Of a stretch of DNA of 42,730 bases, positions 1-7,226 are shown piece by piece (the first letter of the stretch is position 1; every line of letters begins with the position of its first letter). The DNA comes from a virus. A program made the position numbers and the translations under genes. Where the stretch lies: positions 1 through 42,730 of the IMG/VR virus record IMGVR_UViG_3300044529_000016; one strand, given 5' to 3'. The notes under the pieces are model-generated. The model was not told the DNA's origin, did not search any database, and worked only from the letters and a program-made list of their open reading frames with translations.

Positions 1-127
1 TCAGATTTGCTCCATTTGCTACGGACAGTTAGGCGGCGAATGGAGCCCGGCGAAGCACGGGCGGCGTGGTGGTGTGTCAGGCTGTGAATTGTGCGGCTCT
101 ATGCCGTGCGTATGCCTCGGTCGCCAT
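1..127. repeat. Terminal direct repeat, left copy (circular join)
   Basis: These 127 bases are identical to the last 127 bases of the window (42604-42730). The methyltransferase reading frame runs across the join without a stop and gives a normal fold order, which shows the two ends are the same locus of a circular or circularly permuted molecule. A length of 127 is also a common assembler k-mer size, so this is most likely an assembly overlap and not a biological terminal repeat. Confidence 0.95.
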
Positions 128-442
128 TGGTCCGGCCGCATCCACGTCATGAACGAATCGTGGCGCGTGCTGAAGCATGGGGGAATCCTGACGATGGAAT
201 GCCCGGACGCGGCGAAGGGCGCGGGGCACTTCCAGGACCCGACGCACACAACGCCGTGGACGCCGAACGGGTTGCAATACTTCGTGGATGGCTCTGGCGC
301 GTGGAACAGGTTCCATGATGCGTACGGAATCACGGCCCGATTTAAGCTGCTGAAGGTGTCGGAGCGGAAGTACGAAGAGATGGCGGGCGCGGTGAGTGCG
401 GAGGTTTGGAAGTTCACGGCGGTGCTGGAGGCGGTGAAATGA
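2..442 (+). CDS. SAM-dependent methyltransferase, C-terminal part (gene crosses the contig join)
   Basis: This is the 3' part of the gene that begins at 42422; the first codon here is in frame with the right end of the window. Joined, the protein has the order expected of small phage class I methyltransferases: N-terminal MRLNLGS, then ARDIFEHIGD, then NESWRVLKHGG, and a downstream FQDPTH motif. Between EHIGD and NESWRVLKHGG lies an extra segment of about 55 residues with paired cysteines (CSIC, CELC, CVC) that looks like a zinc-binding insertion. The substrate is unknown. Neighbouring glycosyltransferase, phosphatase and second methyltransferase genes suggest glycan or nucleotide-sugar chemistry. 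The gene ends in an ATGA overlap with the next one. Confidence 0.85.
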   Translation, partial: QICSICYGQLGGEWSPAKHGRRGGVSGCELCGSMPCVCLGRHWSGRIHVMNESWRVLKHGGILTMECPDAAKGAGHFQDPTHTTPWTPNGLQYFVDGSGAWNRFHDAYGITARFKLLKVSERKYEEMAGAVSAEVWKFTAVLEAVK

Positions 443-675
443 GATTCAAGGCTTCATCTGGAAATGTCTGTATTCTTACGCTTGCCGGGAAGTGCGGAAA
501 CAGGGTAGCTGTTGACGCTTCATGGGATGTGTCGCCGTCGAAGGCAGACATAAAAGAGTGCGATGCTTTTTGGGCTTCGGTATTTCCGCAGCATATGCAA
601 CTGTCTATGATGGCCAATACAGAAGAAGAGGTTAAATCTATGACGGATGGATTTCTGAACAGGAGAGACAATTGA
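439..675 (+). CDS. Small hypothetical protein (78 aa)
   Basis: No family was recognised. The start at 439 gives an ATGA overlap with the methyltransferase stop; an in-frame ATG at 406 lies further inside that gene and is less likely. The N-terminal half reads like a small beta-rich domain (VCILTLAGKCGNRVAVDASW) and the rest looks helical and charged. The gene ends inside the TTGA start of the following glycosyltransferase, so it is translated as part of the same operon. Codon use is less GC-rich at third positions than in the flanking enzymes. Confidence 0.6.
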   Translation: MRFKASSGNVCILTLAGKCGNRVAVDASWDVSPSKADIKECDAFWASVFPQHMQLSMMANTEEEVKSMTDGFLNRRDN

Positions 676-1400
676 GTTTCTCGATTATCATCCCCTCACG
701 AAACATTGACAATCTCATCCCCTGCGTTGCGGCCATCCGCGCGGCCGGCGAGACGGCCCGCATCATTGTGGCGTGGGACGGCGATTCAACGGACTGGGCA
801 CGGGATGACAACCGCTTTCGCGGGCTATTGGCGGATGGCAACCTCCAGACCATCGAAGGCGTTCAGCCGTTCGTCTTCGCCCGCAACGTGAATATTGGTA
901 TCCAGCAGGCGGGGACTGACGACGTGGTGATCATGAACGATGATGCGCTGCTCGAAACTCCGCAAGGTCTGACGGAACTTGCGCTTGATGCCAGCCAGCA
1001 CCCGGAGTACGGCGTCATTGCGGCATCGGTCGATAGTTGCGGGACGCCAAACCAGAATCATTGCTCTGCCAAGAACGGGCTCCGCGAGGAGCGCGTTATG
1101 TTGGCATTCATCTGCGTGTATATCCCTCGGCACGTGCTGACGGTGATTGGCCTGCTAGACGAAGCCTTTGCGGTGAACGCGGGCGGCGCGGGGCCACGCG
1201 GCTACGGCTGCGAAGATGATGATTTCTGTTGGAGGGCGCGGGCGGCGGGGTACAAACTAGGAGTGGAGAACGACGTGTTTGTGAGCCACACGAAACTGCC
1301 ATCGACCTTTCGCGCGGACCCGGAGCACCCGGCAGACGTGAAGATCCATGAGAGGCTGTTCGAGCAGAAGTGGGGAAGGCATCCAAGGAGGCCGTTTTGA
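672..1400 (+). CDS. Glycosyltransferase, GT2 family (242 aa)
   Basis: GT-A fold glycosyltransferase, expected to transfer a sugar from a nucleotide-sugar donor. The N-terminus FSIIIPSRN and the strand ending AWDGD are the usual GT2 nucleotide-binding start. MNDDAL (about residues 88-93) supplies the DxD-like metal and donor site. EDDDFCWRA (181-189) followed by a distal histidine in VSHTK is the usual acceptor-side motif. The start is TTG at 672, chosen because AGGAGAG lies just upstream and it overlaps the previous stop as TTGA. It is first in a run of HAD-like phosphatase, methyltransferase and further glycosyltransferase genes, so it probably modifies a phage or host surface glycan. The acceptor cannot be told from sequence. 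Confidence 0.88.
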   Translation: MSFSIIIPSRNIDNLIPCVAAIRAAGETARIIVAWDGDSTDWARDDNRFRGLLADGNLQTIEGVQPFVFARNVNIGIQQAGTDDVVIMNDDALLETPQGLTELALDASQHPEYGVIAASVDSCGTPNQNHCSAKNGLREERVMLAFICVYIPRHVLTVIGLLDEAFAVNAGGAGPRGYGCEDDDFCWRARAAGYKLGVENDVFVSHTKLPSTFRADPEHPADVKIHERLFEQKWGRHPRRPF

Positions 1401-1723
1401 GCGGATGGATAGGCGTTGATTTCGATGGAACTTTGGCGTATTACGACGGATGGAAGGGCGAAGATGTTCTTGGAGAGCCAGTCATGGTGATGCTAGAGCG
1501 GGTGCGCGGATGGATTGCTTCTGGTGTTGAGGTTCGCATTGTGACAGCCAGAGCGGATGGCGGCGCGCAGCAGCGGCGCGTAGAGGATTGGACCAACAAG
1601 CACTTAGGCCAGAAGTTACGCGTCACGCGCGAAAAGGACTTTCAGATGCGCGAGCTTTGGGACGACCGCGCGGTGCAAGTCATTCCGAACACTGGGCAAA
1701 GAGTGGATGGTCTCCATGATTGA
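1397..1723 (+). CDS. HAD-superfamily phosphatase-like protein (108 aa)
   Basis: Short HAD-fold hydrolase. VDFDGTL (residues 7-13) is motif I with the nucleophile and acid/base aspartates. VTAR (49-52) corresponds to motif II, and the late LWDDRA with its paired aspartates (89-90) to motif IV. A lysine lies in between (REKDF). At 108 aa it lacks a large cap domain, like the small phosphatases of sugar-phosphate or nucleotide pathways. The start is TTG at 1397: a full AAGGAGG ends 5 nt before it and it overlaps the previous stop as TTGA. An ATG at 1370 would extend it by 9 residues but has no such site. It may supply dephosphorylated sugars to the neighbouring glycosyltransferases. Confidence 0.82.
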   Translation: MSGWIGVDFDGTLAYYDGWKGEDVLGEPVMVMLERVRGWIASGVEVRIVTARADGGAQQRRVEDWTNKHLGQKLRVTREKDFQMRELWDDRAVQVIPNTGQRVDGLHD

Positions 1724-2282
1724 ACCTATCCCCGGATGGTTCGCACAAGATAACCAAGACCAACTAGAGCGCCTGATCGCAGAGCACGGCATCAAGAGCG
1801 TTGTGGAGGTGGGCTCATTCCTGGGCCTATCTGCCGTCTGGTTTGCGCGGCGCGTGGAGCAGGTCCACTGCGTTGACACGTGGCGCGAAGGCGCAACCTA
1901 TGAGAGTGACAACAACCTCGTGGGCACGCTGCGGCGGTGGGGCTACCCCTGCCCGTTCGATTTCTTCCCGATCTTCCGTGAGAACATCATGCGGTCCGGC
2001 GTGTGGCACAAGATCACGCCAATACACGGCGGCTCGCAGCACGTCATTGGGCAAGTGCCACACGCGGACCTGGTGTACCTGGACGCCGGCCATCGCTACG
2101 AAGAGGTGAAATCCGACATCCTCCTGTACAAGGAGCGGGCGCGCGTGATCCTCTGCGGAGATGATTACGTGAAGCGCGAAGACATCGACGGCTCGCCGTG
2201 CTTCGGTGTAATCGAGGCGGTGAATGAATTATTGCCGGACGCGCAGCATGTGGGGCCGTTCTGGTGGTGGGTGAGAAAATAA
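1716..2282 (+). CDS. Class I SAM methyltransferase (Methyltransferase_24-like, 188 aa)
   Basis: Rossmann-type methyltransferase. The SAM-binding glycine motif is VEVGSFLGLSA (about residues 30-40). The acidic residue after strand beta-2 is in HCVDTW (about 51-56). LVYLDAGHRYEEV is the post-I motif typical of the Methyltransferase_24 and cephalosporin-hydroxylase-like group often found next to glycosyltransferases. It overlaps the preceding HAD gene. ATG codons at 1707 and 1716 are both possible and neither has a strong SD. The target is unknown; context suggests O-methylation of a sugar. It is followed at once by a TAATG-overlapping small gene. Confidence 0.85.
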   Translation: MIEPIPGWFAQDNQDQLERLIAEHGIKSVVEVGSFLGLSAVWFARRVEQVHCVDTWREGATYESDNNLVGTLRRWGYPCPFDFFPIFRENIMRSGVWHKITPIHGGSQHVIGQVPHADLVYLDAGHRYEEVKSDILLYKERARVILCGDDYVKREDIDGSPCFGVIEAVNELLPDAQHVGPFWWWVRK

Positions 2283-2542
2283 TGGTCACAATAGATAAGG
2301 GAATTCCTTTGCCACCAAAAGGTGGCCGTCCTTCGCGCCCGTCACGAAGAGATCTTCTACCATTTAAGCAAATGGAGATCGGTGATTCGTTTATATGGGG
2401 GGGTAAGTCTTCTGGAGGAATCCATAAGGCAGCGGTGCGCGCAGGAATCAAGGTGGAAATACGTGGGGTAGTTGAGCGGAGTGTCACCACTCCAGGAGGA
2501 GGTATTGTTTTTAATGCCTTTAGAGTCTGGAGGGTGGAATGA
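2282..2542 (+). CDS. Small phage protein, DUF7303-like (86 aa)
   Basis: The core FKQMEIGDSFIWGGK followed by IHKAAVRAGIKVEIR resembles a family of small phage proteins (recalled as DUF7303) whose function is unknown. The N-terminus is proline- and basic-rich (PLPPKGGRPSRPSRR). The start at 2282 overlaps the preceding stop as TAATG. Third codon positions are visibly more A/T-rich than in the flanking methyltransferase and glycosyltransferase, so it may have been acquired separately. The family call is from memory of the motif only. Confidence 0.65.
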   Translation: MVTIDKGIPLPPKGGRPSRPSRRDLLPFKQMEIGDSFIWGGKSSGGIHKAAVRAGIKVEIRGVVERSVTTPGGGIVFNAFRVWRVE

Positions 2543-2802
2543 AAATCCAAGCATTCATGCCAGTTGAACTAAGCGAAGCAGAGAAATACCTTTTGGCTCT
2601 GTATGATTTACTTGGCGAGGGGCTTTCCCAGTCGATGATACGGACGGCCATCACAGAGCAGTGCGCGCGAGAGCGCGAGAGGTGCATAAAAATCGCAGAG
2701 GGAGAAATGCGCGAGGCTGCGAACTTAACAGACAAGGAATTCTCGGACGGATATTCGTTTGCGGCGCAGACGATAATCGGGAAAATCAGGAGTGGTCTGT
2801 GA
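2539..2802 (+). CDS. Small hypothetical protein with glycosyltransferase-like N-terminal tag (87 aa)
   Basis: The first nine residues, MKIQAFMPV, and about 27 bases of DNA match the 5' end of the GT2 gene at 3227. The rest (helical, charged, ending IIGKIRSGL) is unrelated to glycosyltransferases. It contains the segment AITEQCARERERCIKIAE, a pattern seen in small phage proteins of unknown role. It starts in an ATGA overlap and ends in a GTGA overlap with the next gene. The protein looks like a chimera that borrowed the start and translation signals of the glycosyltransferase. Confidence 0.65.
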   Translation: MKIQAFMPVELSEAEKYLLALYDLLGEGLSQSMIRTAITEQCARERERCIKIAEGEMREAANLTDKEFSDGYSFAAQTIIGKIRSGL

Positions 2803-3002
2803 AAATCCAAGCCTTCATGCCAGTCTTCAACGAGTCGGACGTCCTTCCGTACACCCTCCGTGCTGCTTATGATGCTTCTAATTATGCTAATGCTCATTAT
2901 GATTATTATGCTGGTTTTAATGCTTCTCGTTATGCTTCTAATTATAAGGAGATAGATTTCATAATCGGCAGACGCATGGGCCTTTTTGGTGGAAAGTGTT
3001 AA
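2799..3002 (+). CDS. Chimeric small protein: glycosyltransferase start plus NNT-codon tract (67 aa)
   Basis: It starts with GTG in a GTGA overlap. Residues 1-20 (KIQAFMPVFNESDVLPYTL) copy the start of the GT2 encoded at 3227 almost exactly. A tract of 29 consecutive codons ending in T then follows (A, Y, D, N, S, H, G, F and R only), and the protein ends with a short unrelated tail. It therefore cannot be a working glycosyltransferase. It is either a small expressed protein or a relic of recombination at the glycosyltransferase start. Expression is plausible because the frame is open and coupled to its neighbour. Confidence 0.5.
   Translation: MKIQAFMPVFNESDVLPYTLRAAYDASNYANAHYDYYAGFNASRYASNYKEIDFIIGRRMGLFGGKC
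2857..2943 (+). repeat. Low-complexity NNT codon tract
   Basis: Twenty-nine consecutive codons in the frame of the GTG-2799 gene end in T: CGT, GCT, TAT, GAT, TCT, AAT, CAT, GGT and TTT. The 14-base word ATGCTTCTAATTAT occurs twice. Base composition differs sharply from the GC-rich surroundings, where third positions favour G or C. Confidence 0.8.
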
Positions 3003-3014
3003 ATAGGTAGATCA

Positions 3015-3230
3015 ATGCCGACTCACATGACGAAATGCGTAGTATGCCAGAAGGACGTGGCGTGTTGTGGAGATAGCCATGCTCTTGGATGCGGAGGCTC
3101 GCAAGGTAAAGGTGGTTGCAATAATCCTCCATATATCGAATTCTGCTCAATCGAATGCGCTCTAGAGCTTCAGCGGCGGCTGGTTGATTCAATCGAAAAC
3201 TACAGAGAAGTTGTTGGTGAGAAGAGATGA
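3015..3230 (+). CDS. Small cysteine-rich (zinc-finger-like) protein (71 aa)
   Basis: The cysteine pattern CVVCQKDVACC ... CGG ... GCNNPPY..FCSIEC resembles a small treble-clef or FCS-type zinc finger, followed by a helical tail. No specific family was recognised. The start at 3015 follows a short AGG-containing site, and the gene ends in an ATGA overlap with the glycosyltransferase at 3227. It may be a nucleic-acid- or protein-binding adaptor. It lies between two copies of the glycosyltransferase 5' repeat, so it may have moved in with them. Confidence 0.62.
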   Translation: MPTHMTKCVVCQKDVACCGDSHALGCGGSQGKGGCNNPPYIEFCSIECALELQRRLVDSIENYREVVGEKR

Positions 3231-3979
3231 AAATCCAAGCCTTCATGCCTGTTCTGAACGAGTCGGACGTCCTTCCGTACACCCTTCAGCACCTCCGAGA
3301 GCAGGGCGTCTCGGTCCATGTGATCGACGGATGGAGCACAGATACCTCTTACGATTGGGCGCTGGTCGCGCCCGGAGTTACGGTGGAGTATTTTCCACCT
3401 GACCAACCGTCGCGTATTCAGGTCTGTGCTGACATCCTCCACCGCATTGAAGAACTCGCCGCGCATTCCGACGCCGATTGGATTCTTTATACCGACGCGG
3501 ACGAGTGGCGCAGATCCTCGCGCGACGGAGAAACGCTCCTGCAAGGCGTGGAGCGGCTGGACGCCGAAGGATTCAACGCTATCGACTTCCGGGTGTTCGC
3601 GTTCTTCTGCACCGACGCGGGCTGGCATGGCGACCCTGAGAAGTACTTCCGCTACTACAACGAGACGGACTGCATTTGCCGCCTGCCGAATCGGAAGTTG
3701 TGGAAGAACACCGGACAGCCGGTAAAGCTGGCAGACGGAGGGCACCGGGTGACGTTCAATGGTTGCCGCTTGTCGCCTGAGAAGTTCGTCATGAAGCACT
3801 ATCCCTTCCGTACCCCAGATCAGGCGCGGCGCAAACTGGAGACCCGCATCGAGCGGCGTTGCCATGAAGAGCACAAGCGCGGATGGGGCACGCATTACGA
3901 CGAGAAGTTTCCGGAGGGCTTCTTGTGGAGGCCGGAAGACCTGCACGAGTGGCCTGACACAGGGACGGCGAGACCATGA
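3227..3979 (+). CDS. Glycosyltransferase, GT2 family (250 aa)
   Basis: The N-terminus MKIQAFMPVLNESDVLPYTL is the classic GT2 opening (P-x-x-NE...). HVIDGWSTD supplies the first acidic donor site and YTDADEW (about residues 88-94) the DxD metal-binding motif. The C-terminal half holds conserved aromatic and acidic residues (WHGDPEKYFR; KHYPFRT), as in WaaE/SunS-like glycosyltransferases. It starts in an ATGA overlap and ends in another. This is the full-length parent of the shortened copies at 2539 and 2799. It probably acts with the GT2 at 672 and the methyltransferases on one glycan. Confidence 0.88.
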   Translation: MKIQAFMPVLNESDVLPYTLQHLREQGVSVHVIDGWSTDTSYDWALVAPGVTVEYFPPDQPSRIQVCADILHRIEELAAHSDADWILYTDADEWRRSSRDGETLLQGVERLDAEGFNAIDFRVFAFFCTDAGWHGDPEKYFRYYNETDCICRLPNRKLWKNTGQPVKLADGGHRVTFNGCRLSPEKFVMKHYPFRTPDQARRKLETRIERRCHEEHKRGWGTHYDEKFPEGFLWRPEDLHEWPDTGTARP

Positions 3980-4236
3980 GGATACTTCCAGAAGTTTGGC
4001 CCGATGGGGAGCCTAGAACTGGGGATCAAGTGAAGCAGTCGATTACAGTTCTTCCCTTGACCAATGAGGTGGCCATTATCATCACAGGTGCTAAATTCAA
4101 AATTGATGACGGAGGCATAGATATTCTAAAAGAGACTATCGGCCCGTGCGTGTTGATCTGTAAAGGGCAGCACCTCCAGCAGATCGTTGATGATATTCGG
4201 GAAGCCGCAGAGTATTTGGGGATTTCGATAACGTAA
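3976..4236 (+). CDS. Small hypothetical protein (86 aa)
   Basis: No family was recognised. It is a compact alpha/beta protein (strands around ITVLPLTNEVAIIITG and PCVLICKG; a C-terminal helix QIVDDIREAAEYLGI). It starts in an ATGA overlap with the glycosyltransferase, so it is in the same transcript. There are no signal peptide, membrane segment or metal motifs. Confidence 0.58.
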   Translation: MRILPEVWPDGEPRTGDQVKQSITVLPLTNEVAIIITGAKFKIDDGGIDILKETIGPCVLICKGQHLQQIVDDIREAAEYLGISIT

Positions 4237-4240
4237 GTCT

Positions 4241-4486
4241 ATGAGCGAGCCAACGCAAATGCGGATACGATTCGATCCCAACTCTCCCCGGCTGGCCGGA
4301 CATAAGGCGAAGATCATTGAAAGATTGACGGCTGGACCTGCAACCAACGGGGAGCTTTCAAGAATCGGCGGCTTACGTTTTGGCGCTAGGCTGAAGGAAC
4401 TTAGGGACGCTGGATTCACGATCAAGACGTCCATCCGCAACCACGATACTGGGCTTGTGGTATACGAGTTGATCAATGACATGTAA
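4241..4486 (+). CDS. Winged-helix / helix-turn-helix-like small protein (81 aa)
   Basis: The segment KAKIIERLTAGPATNGELSRIGGLRFGARLKELRDAGFTIKTSI reads as a winged helix: helix 1 at I-ERL, helix 2 at NGELSRI, recognition helix at GARLKELRDAGF, then the wing and a final strand VVYELIND. Proteins of this type occur in many phages and may act as DNA-binding regulators. Residues after the wing (RNHDTGLVVYEL) also fit. It lies just before the portal gene, whose promoter overlaps its 3' end, so control of the late genes is an attractive but untested guess. Confidence 0.68.
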   Translation: MSEPTQMRIRFDPNSPRLAGHKAKIIERLTAGPATNGELSRIGGLRFGARLKELRDAGFTIKTSIRNHDTGLVVYELINDM

Positions 4487-4499
4487 GCGGTGGTAAACT
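4469..4499 (+). promoter_or_regulatory. Portal promoter, leaderless type
   Basis: TTGATC (4469-4474), a 19-bp spacer and TAAACT (4494-4499, with TGG just before it as an extended -10). The -10 ends 7 nt before the ATG at 4507, so the predicted transcript starts at or next to the start codon. No SD is present. The same TTGATC-19-(-10)-7-ATG spacing occurs at 11676-11706. Confidence 0.55.
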
Positions 4500-4506
4500 T
4501 GCGGGC

Positions 4507-6453
4507 ATGAGAAATCCTTTCTCGCGCAAGCCTGAACCCGCCGCGCAACTCTCCCAAACCATCCGTGAAGCGAACGCCTACCAGACCACCAACTACCGCC
4601 TGAAGCGGGAGAATGCGGTCCTGTCGAATGCCTTGGCAGAGAAGCAGAACCGCGAAGCCGCCGAACTCGACAGCGCGCGTCGGTTCCTCTCGGAGATGCT
4701 GGAGGCGCAGTGCATGTGCGGCCCCGGCCCGTGGCAGGCTGGTGACGTCCAAGCCATCGCTCACGCGTCCAAGCCACTGCGAGAGGCGCTGAACCTCCAG
4801 GAGGCCGGTCCGGTCAGTGACGTGGCTCCGCTTGGCGCGCAAGGCATGTACGAGTTGCTGCTCCAGAACGTCAACTGGCAGCGAGAAATTAACTACTCCT
4901 GGCTGGAATTCACCCGATGGGGCATCCAGCAGATAATCCTCATCTGCCGGCTGTATTACCTCAAGAACCCGATTCCGCGGCGGCTTATCGACGTACGAGC
5001 GGAGTACACCTTTGCTCGCGGCTACGACGTCACGACGAACGACGAAAACGCCAACGAGGAAATCAAAGACTTCATCCGCCGAAACCAGAAGGTCCTGGGC
5101 CATGTGGCGATGACGGCACAGCAGCGGGCGAAGGATCACGACGGCAATATGTTTTGGGTATTCTTCACGGACCCGGGAACAGGCAAGGTGACGTTGCGGA
5201 CCATCGACGCGACGGAGATTCAGGACATTTGGACGGACCCGGAAGACTCCGACACCCCACAATACTATAAGCGCGAATGGACAGAACGCGCGAATCAGCC
5301 GGACGGGACGCGGCGCACGATATCGCGCAAGGCATGGTATCCAGCCATCGACTTCGAGCCCACAGAAAAACTGATGACCATCGCGGGAGATCCGGTCATG
5401 TGGGACACCCCGGTCTACCACCGCAAGATCGGCACGGTTGGCAAGTGGCTGTTTGGATGCCCGCGTATGTATCCAATGGTCGACTGGGCGAAAGAAGCGC
5501 GGCGGTTCCTCGAAGCCTGCGCCAGCGTGCGCCAGTCCCTCTCTCAATTCGCCTTCAACATCACGACCAAGGGCGGTCAGCAGGCCATCGAGGGCATTAA
5601 ACAGCAGATGGAGACCACAGTAGGACCCGGACAGCAGGCGTGGGATTCCAACCCCCCAGCGGTCGCCGGGTCTTCGTGGATCAGTGGCCCTGGCACGAAG
5701 CTCGACGCATTCAAAGTCCAAGGCGCAACGTTCAGCCCCGAAGACGTCCGCCAATACAAGCTCATGTGCTGCATGGTGCTGGGGATGCCTGAAACGTTTC
5801 TCGGAGACGTGAGCACCGGCAACCTGGCGACGGCCACGAGCCTTGACCGGCCCACGGAGACGGTGTTCCTGTCCATCCAGGAAGAATGGATCGAGGACCT
5901 GACGATTATTTTTGGATTCATGCTCAAGCGGTCGCTGCGGGCACCGGGCGGCAAGTTGCGCGAGTCCTGCGCGGAGCCTTCGGCTATCACGATCCGGGCG
6001 GCAGAGCGGAAACTCTGCACGGCACCGGGCGGCGTTCGGTACTGGGGATTTGCGGAGGCCAAGCAATCCGATACCGAGATCGACATCCAGGTGATGTTCC
6101 CTGCCATCCGCGAGGGCGACATGGCGGTGTTGGTGAAAGCCTGCGTTGAGGCTATGACGCTGGACAACAAGGGAGGTCAGGTAGTTGGCATTGACGAGAA
6201 GACCGGCGTCCTGTGGCTCATGAAGCAACTCGGCGTGGAGCAGGCGGAAGAGATTGTAGACAAAATGTACCCGGAGAAAGGCCCGGATGCCTACGACCCA
6301 CTGCGGGCGAATGACGTGCTTCCGCCGCCGATCCCGAAGTTGCAGGACCAGCCGGGAGTGGAGCCAACGCCGGCGCAGGTAGGCGATGTGCAGGCAGCGG
6401 TGAAGGAGTCCTTCGCGCGGTTGGCTAACGCCATCGGAGAACATCTAGAATGA
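4507..6453 (+). CDS. Phage portal protein (648 aa)
   Basis: Portal subunit: it would form the dodecameric ring at the capsid vertex through which DNA is packaged and ejected. Support comes from length, from the central helix-rich region LKNPIPRRLIDVRAEYTFARGYDV, the motif FLGDVSTGNLATATSLDRPTE (here broken by FL/G) and the position just before the MuF-like gene. Such G-x-S-TGN-ATA-x-S stretches are typical of portals of this group. The N-terminus carries a coiled-coil-like segment (NYRLKRENAVLSNALAEKQ). In most phages it directly follows terL; here about 7.6 kb of other genes lie between. The reverse strand is open over nearly the whole gene but is a shadow. Confidence 0.9.
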   Translation: MRNPFSRKPEPAAQLSQTIREANAYQTTNYRLKRENAVLSNALAEKQNREAAELDSARRFLSEMLEAQCMCGPGPWQAGDVQAIAHASKPLREALNLQEAGPVSDVAPLGAQGMYELLLQNVNWQREINYSWLEFTRWGIQQIILICRLYYLKNPIPRRLIDVRAEYTFARGYDVTTNDENANEEIKDFIRRNQKVLGHVAMTAQQRAKDHDGNMFWVFFTDPGTGKVTLRTIDATEIQDIWTDPEDSDTPQYYKREWTERANQPDGTRRTISRKAWYPAIDFEPTEKLMTIAGDPVMWDTPVYHRKIGTVGKWLFGCPRMYPMVDWAKEARRFLEACASVRQSLSQFAFNITTKGGQQAIEGIKQQMETTVGPGQQAWDSNPPAVAGSSWISGPGTKLDAFKVQGATFSPEDVRQYKLMCCMVLGMPETFLGDVSTGNLATATSLDRPTETVFLSIQEEWIEDLTIIFGFMLKRSLRAPGGKLRESCAEPSAITIRAAERKLCTAPGGVRYWGFAEAKQSDTEIDIQVMFPAIREGDMAVLVKACVEAMTLDNKGGQVVGIDEKTGVLWLMKQLGVEQAEEIVDKMYPEKGPDAYDPLRANDVLPPPIPKLQDQPGVEPTPAQVGDVQAAVKESFARLANAIGEHLE

Positions 6454-6659
6454 ACACAAAACCTATGACGCATAGCTTCACACAATTATGCCGAGACGGG
6501 CATATAAAATCCATTGAAGGCGGCGTTCCTGTTGACGCTTGGTCAGTAGTCTGCGGCGGCGGGTTTCTGTTTGACGGAGTGTTCCACACGACAGATGATC
6601 GCGTGCCTAAATATACAGAGGCGCTGGAAAGGATTAGAAGTGAAGCTGACCGCAGTTGA
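6450..6659 (+). CDS. Small hypothetical protein (69 aa)
   Basis: No family was recognised. It starts in an ATGA overlap with the portal stop. The sequence is hydrophilic, with a glycine-rich centre (VVCGGGFLFDGVF) and a helical, charged C-terminus. It overlaps the start of the KTSC-like gene by about 20 nt, consistent with coupled translation. Confidence 0.58.
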   Translation: MNTKPMTHSFTQLCRDGHIKSIEGGVPVDAWSVVCGGGFLFDGVFHTTDDRVPKYTEALERIRSEADRS

Positions 6660-7065
6660 ATTCTCGAACGTCGCGGAAGTCATCTGGCTGGAGGGCGTCA
6701 ACATCTTCCTGGTGCGCTTCCATGACGGCGCGGTCTACGCGTACCTGGAATTCACGCCAGAGCAGAACGCGGCGTTCGAAGCGGCCCCCAGCAAGGGCAC
6801 ATTCGTTGCCACCATCCGCAACCGTTTCGTAGTGATCCAGAAGGATGGAGAGCCGATAGGCCGGCCGGAACCGAAAGCCCCGGCAGTTCTGAACACGCTG
6901 GACGAAGACGCGGGACGGTGTTGCCAGAAGGCGCTAAACAAGATCGACGCGCAGGTCATGGCAGGATTCCAGTGCGACGGCTGCGGCCTGTCTTTCGTCT
7001 CCGAAATGGTCGGCTCCGTGCGCCACTGGAGAATCAAACCATTCTATGCGGTGCTGAGAAAATGA
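6640..7065 (+). CDS. KTSC-domain-like protein with C-terminal zinc ribbon (141 aa)
   Basis: Residues 1-70 follow the KTSC domain pattern of small phage and bacterial proteins (SNVAEVIWLEGVNIFLVRF, DGAVYAYLEF, APSKGTF). The second half contains a knuckle, FQCDGCGLSF, and a CC pair (GRCCQKAL) that could bind zinc. The start is GTG at 6640 with AGG-containing sequence upstream. Open frame continues upstream to 6571, but that part is out of register with the domain. KTSC function is unknown; an RNA- or protein-binding role has been suggested for related folds. Confidence 0.68.
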   Translation: MKLTAVEFSNVAEVIWLEGVNIFLVRFHDGAVYAYLEFTPEQNAAFEAAPSKGTFVATIRNRFVVIQKDGEPIGRPEPKAPAVLNTLDEDAGRCCQKALNKIDAQVMAGFQCDGCGLSFVSEMVGSVRHWRIKPFYAVLRK

Positions 7066-7226
7066 AACGCAAACCACTTACGATAAAGAATCTAAAGAAT
7101 GTGCTGCGCGAACTCAAACCTGGAATGGTGATTGATCCTAGTCGCGTTACGCACATCGTAGTCGACGCTTGCCATGCTGAAAGATTTCCAACCATCTCCA
7201 GGACGGAACTTCCGAAAAGAAAATGA
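7062..7226 (+). CDS. Small hypothetical protein (54 aa)
   Basis: A basic small protein starting at the ATG in an ATGA overlap with the KTSC-like gene. The sequence starts KRKPLTIKNLKNVLRELKPG and ends in a basic tail (ELPKRK). No family was recognised. Overlaps on both sides show it belongs to the operon. Confidence 0.55.
   Translation: MKRKPLTIKNLKNVLRELKPGMVIDPSRVTHIVVDACHAERFPTISRTELPKRK

Noticed and set aside
2857-2943. Diversity-generating retroelement variable repeat
   Set aside because: NNT codons recall mutagenised AAT codons, but no reverse transcriptase, template repeat or accessory gene is present in the genome, and real variable regions have scattered, not continuous, altered codons.
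4126-6444. Long open frame on the minus strand (772 codons) opposite the portal gene
   Set aside because: The protein has a composition typical of a shadow frame (His/Arg/Leu-rich, no domain), while the plus strand encodes a clear portal with good context. The same holds for the 402-codon frame opposite the capsid gene (14404-15612) and the 530-codon frame opposite the protease (11987-13579).
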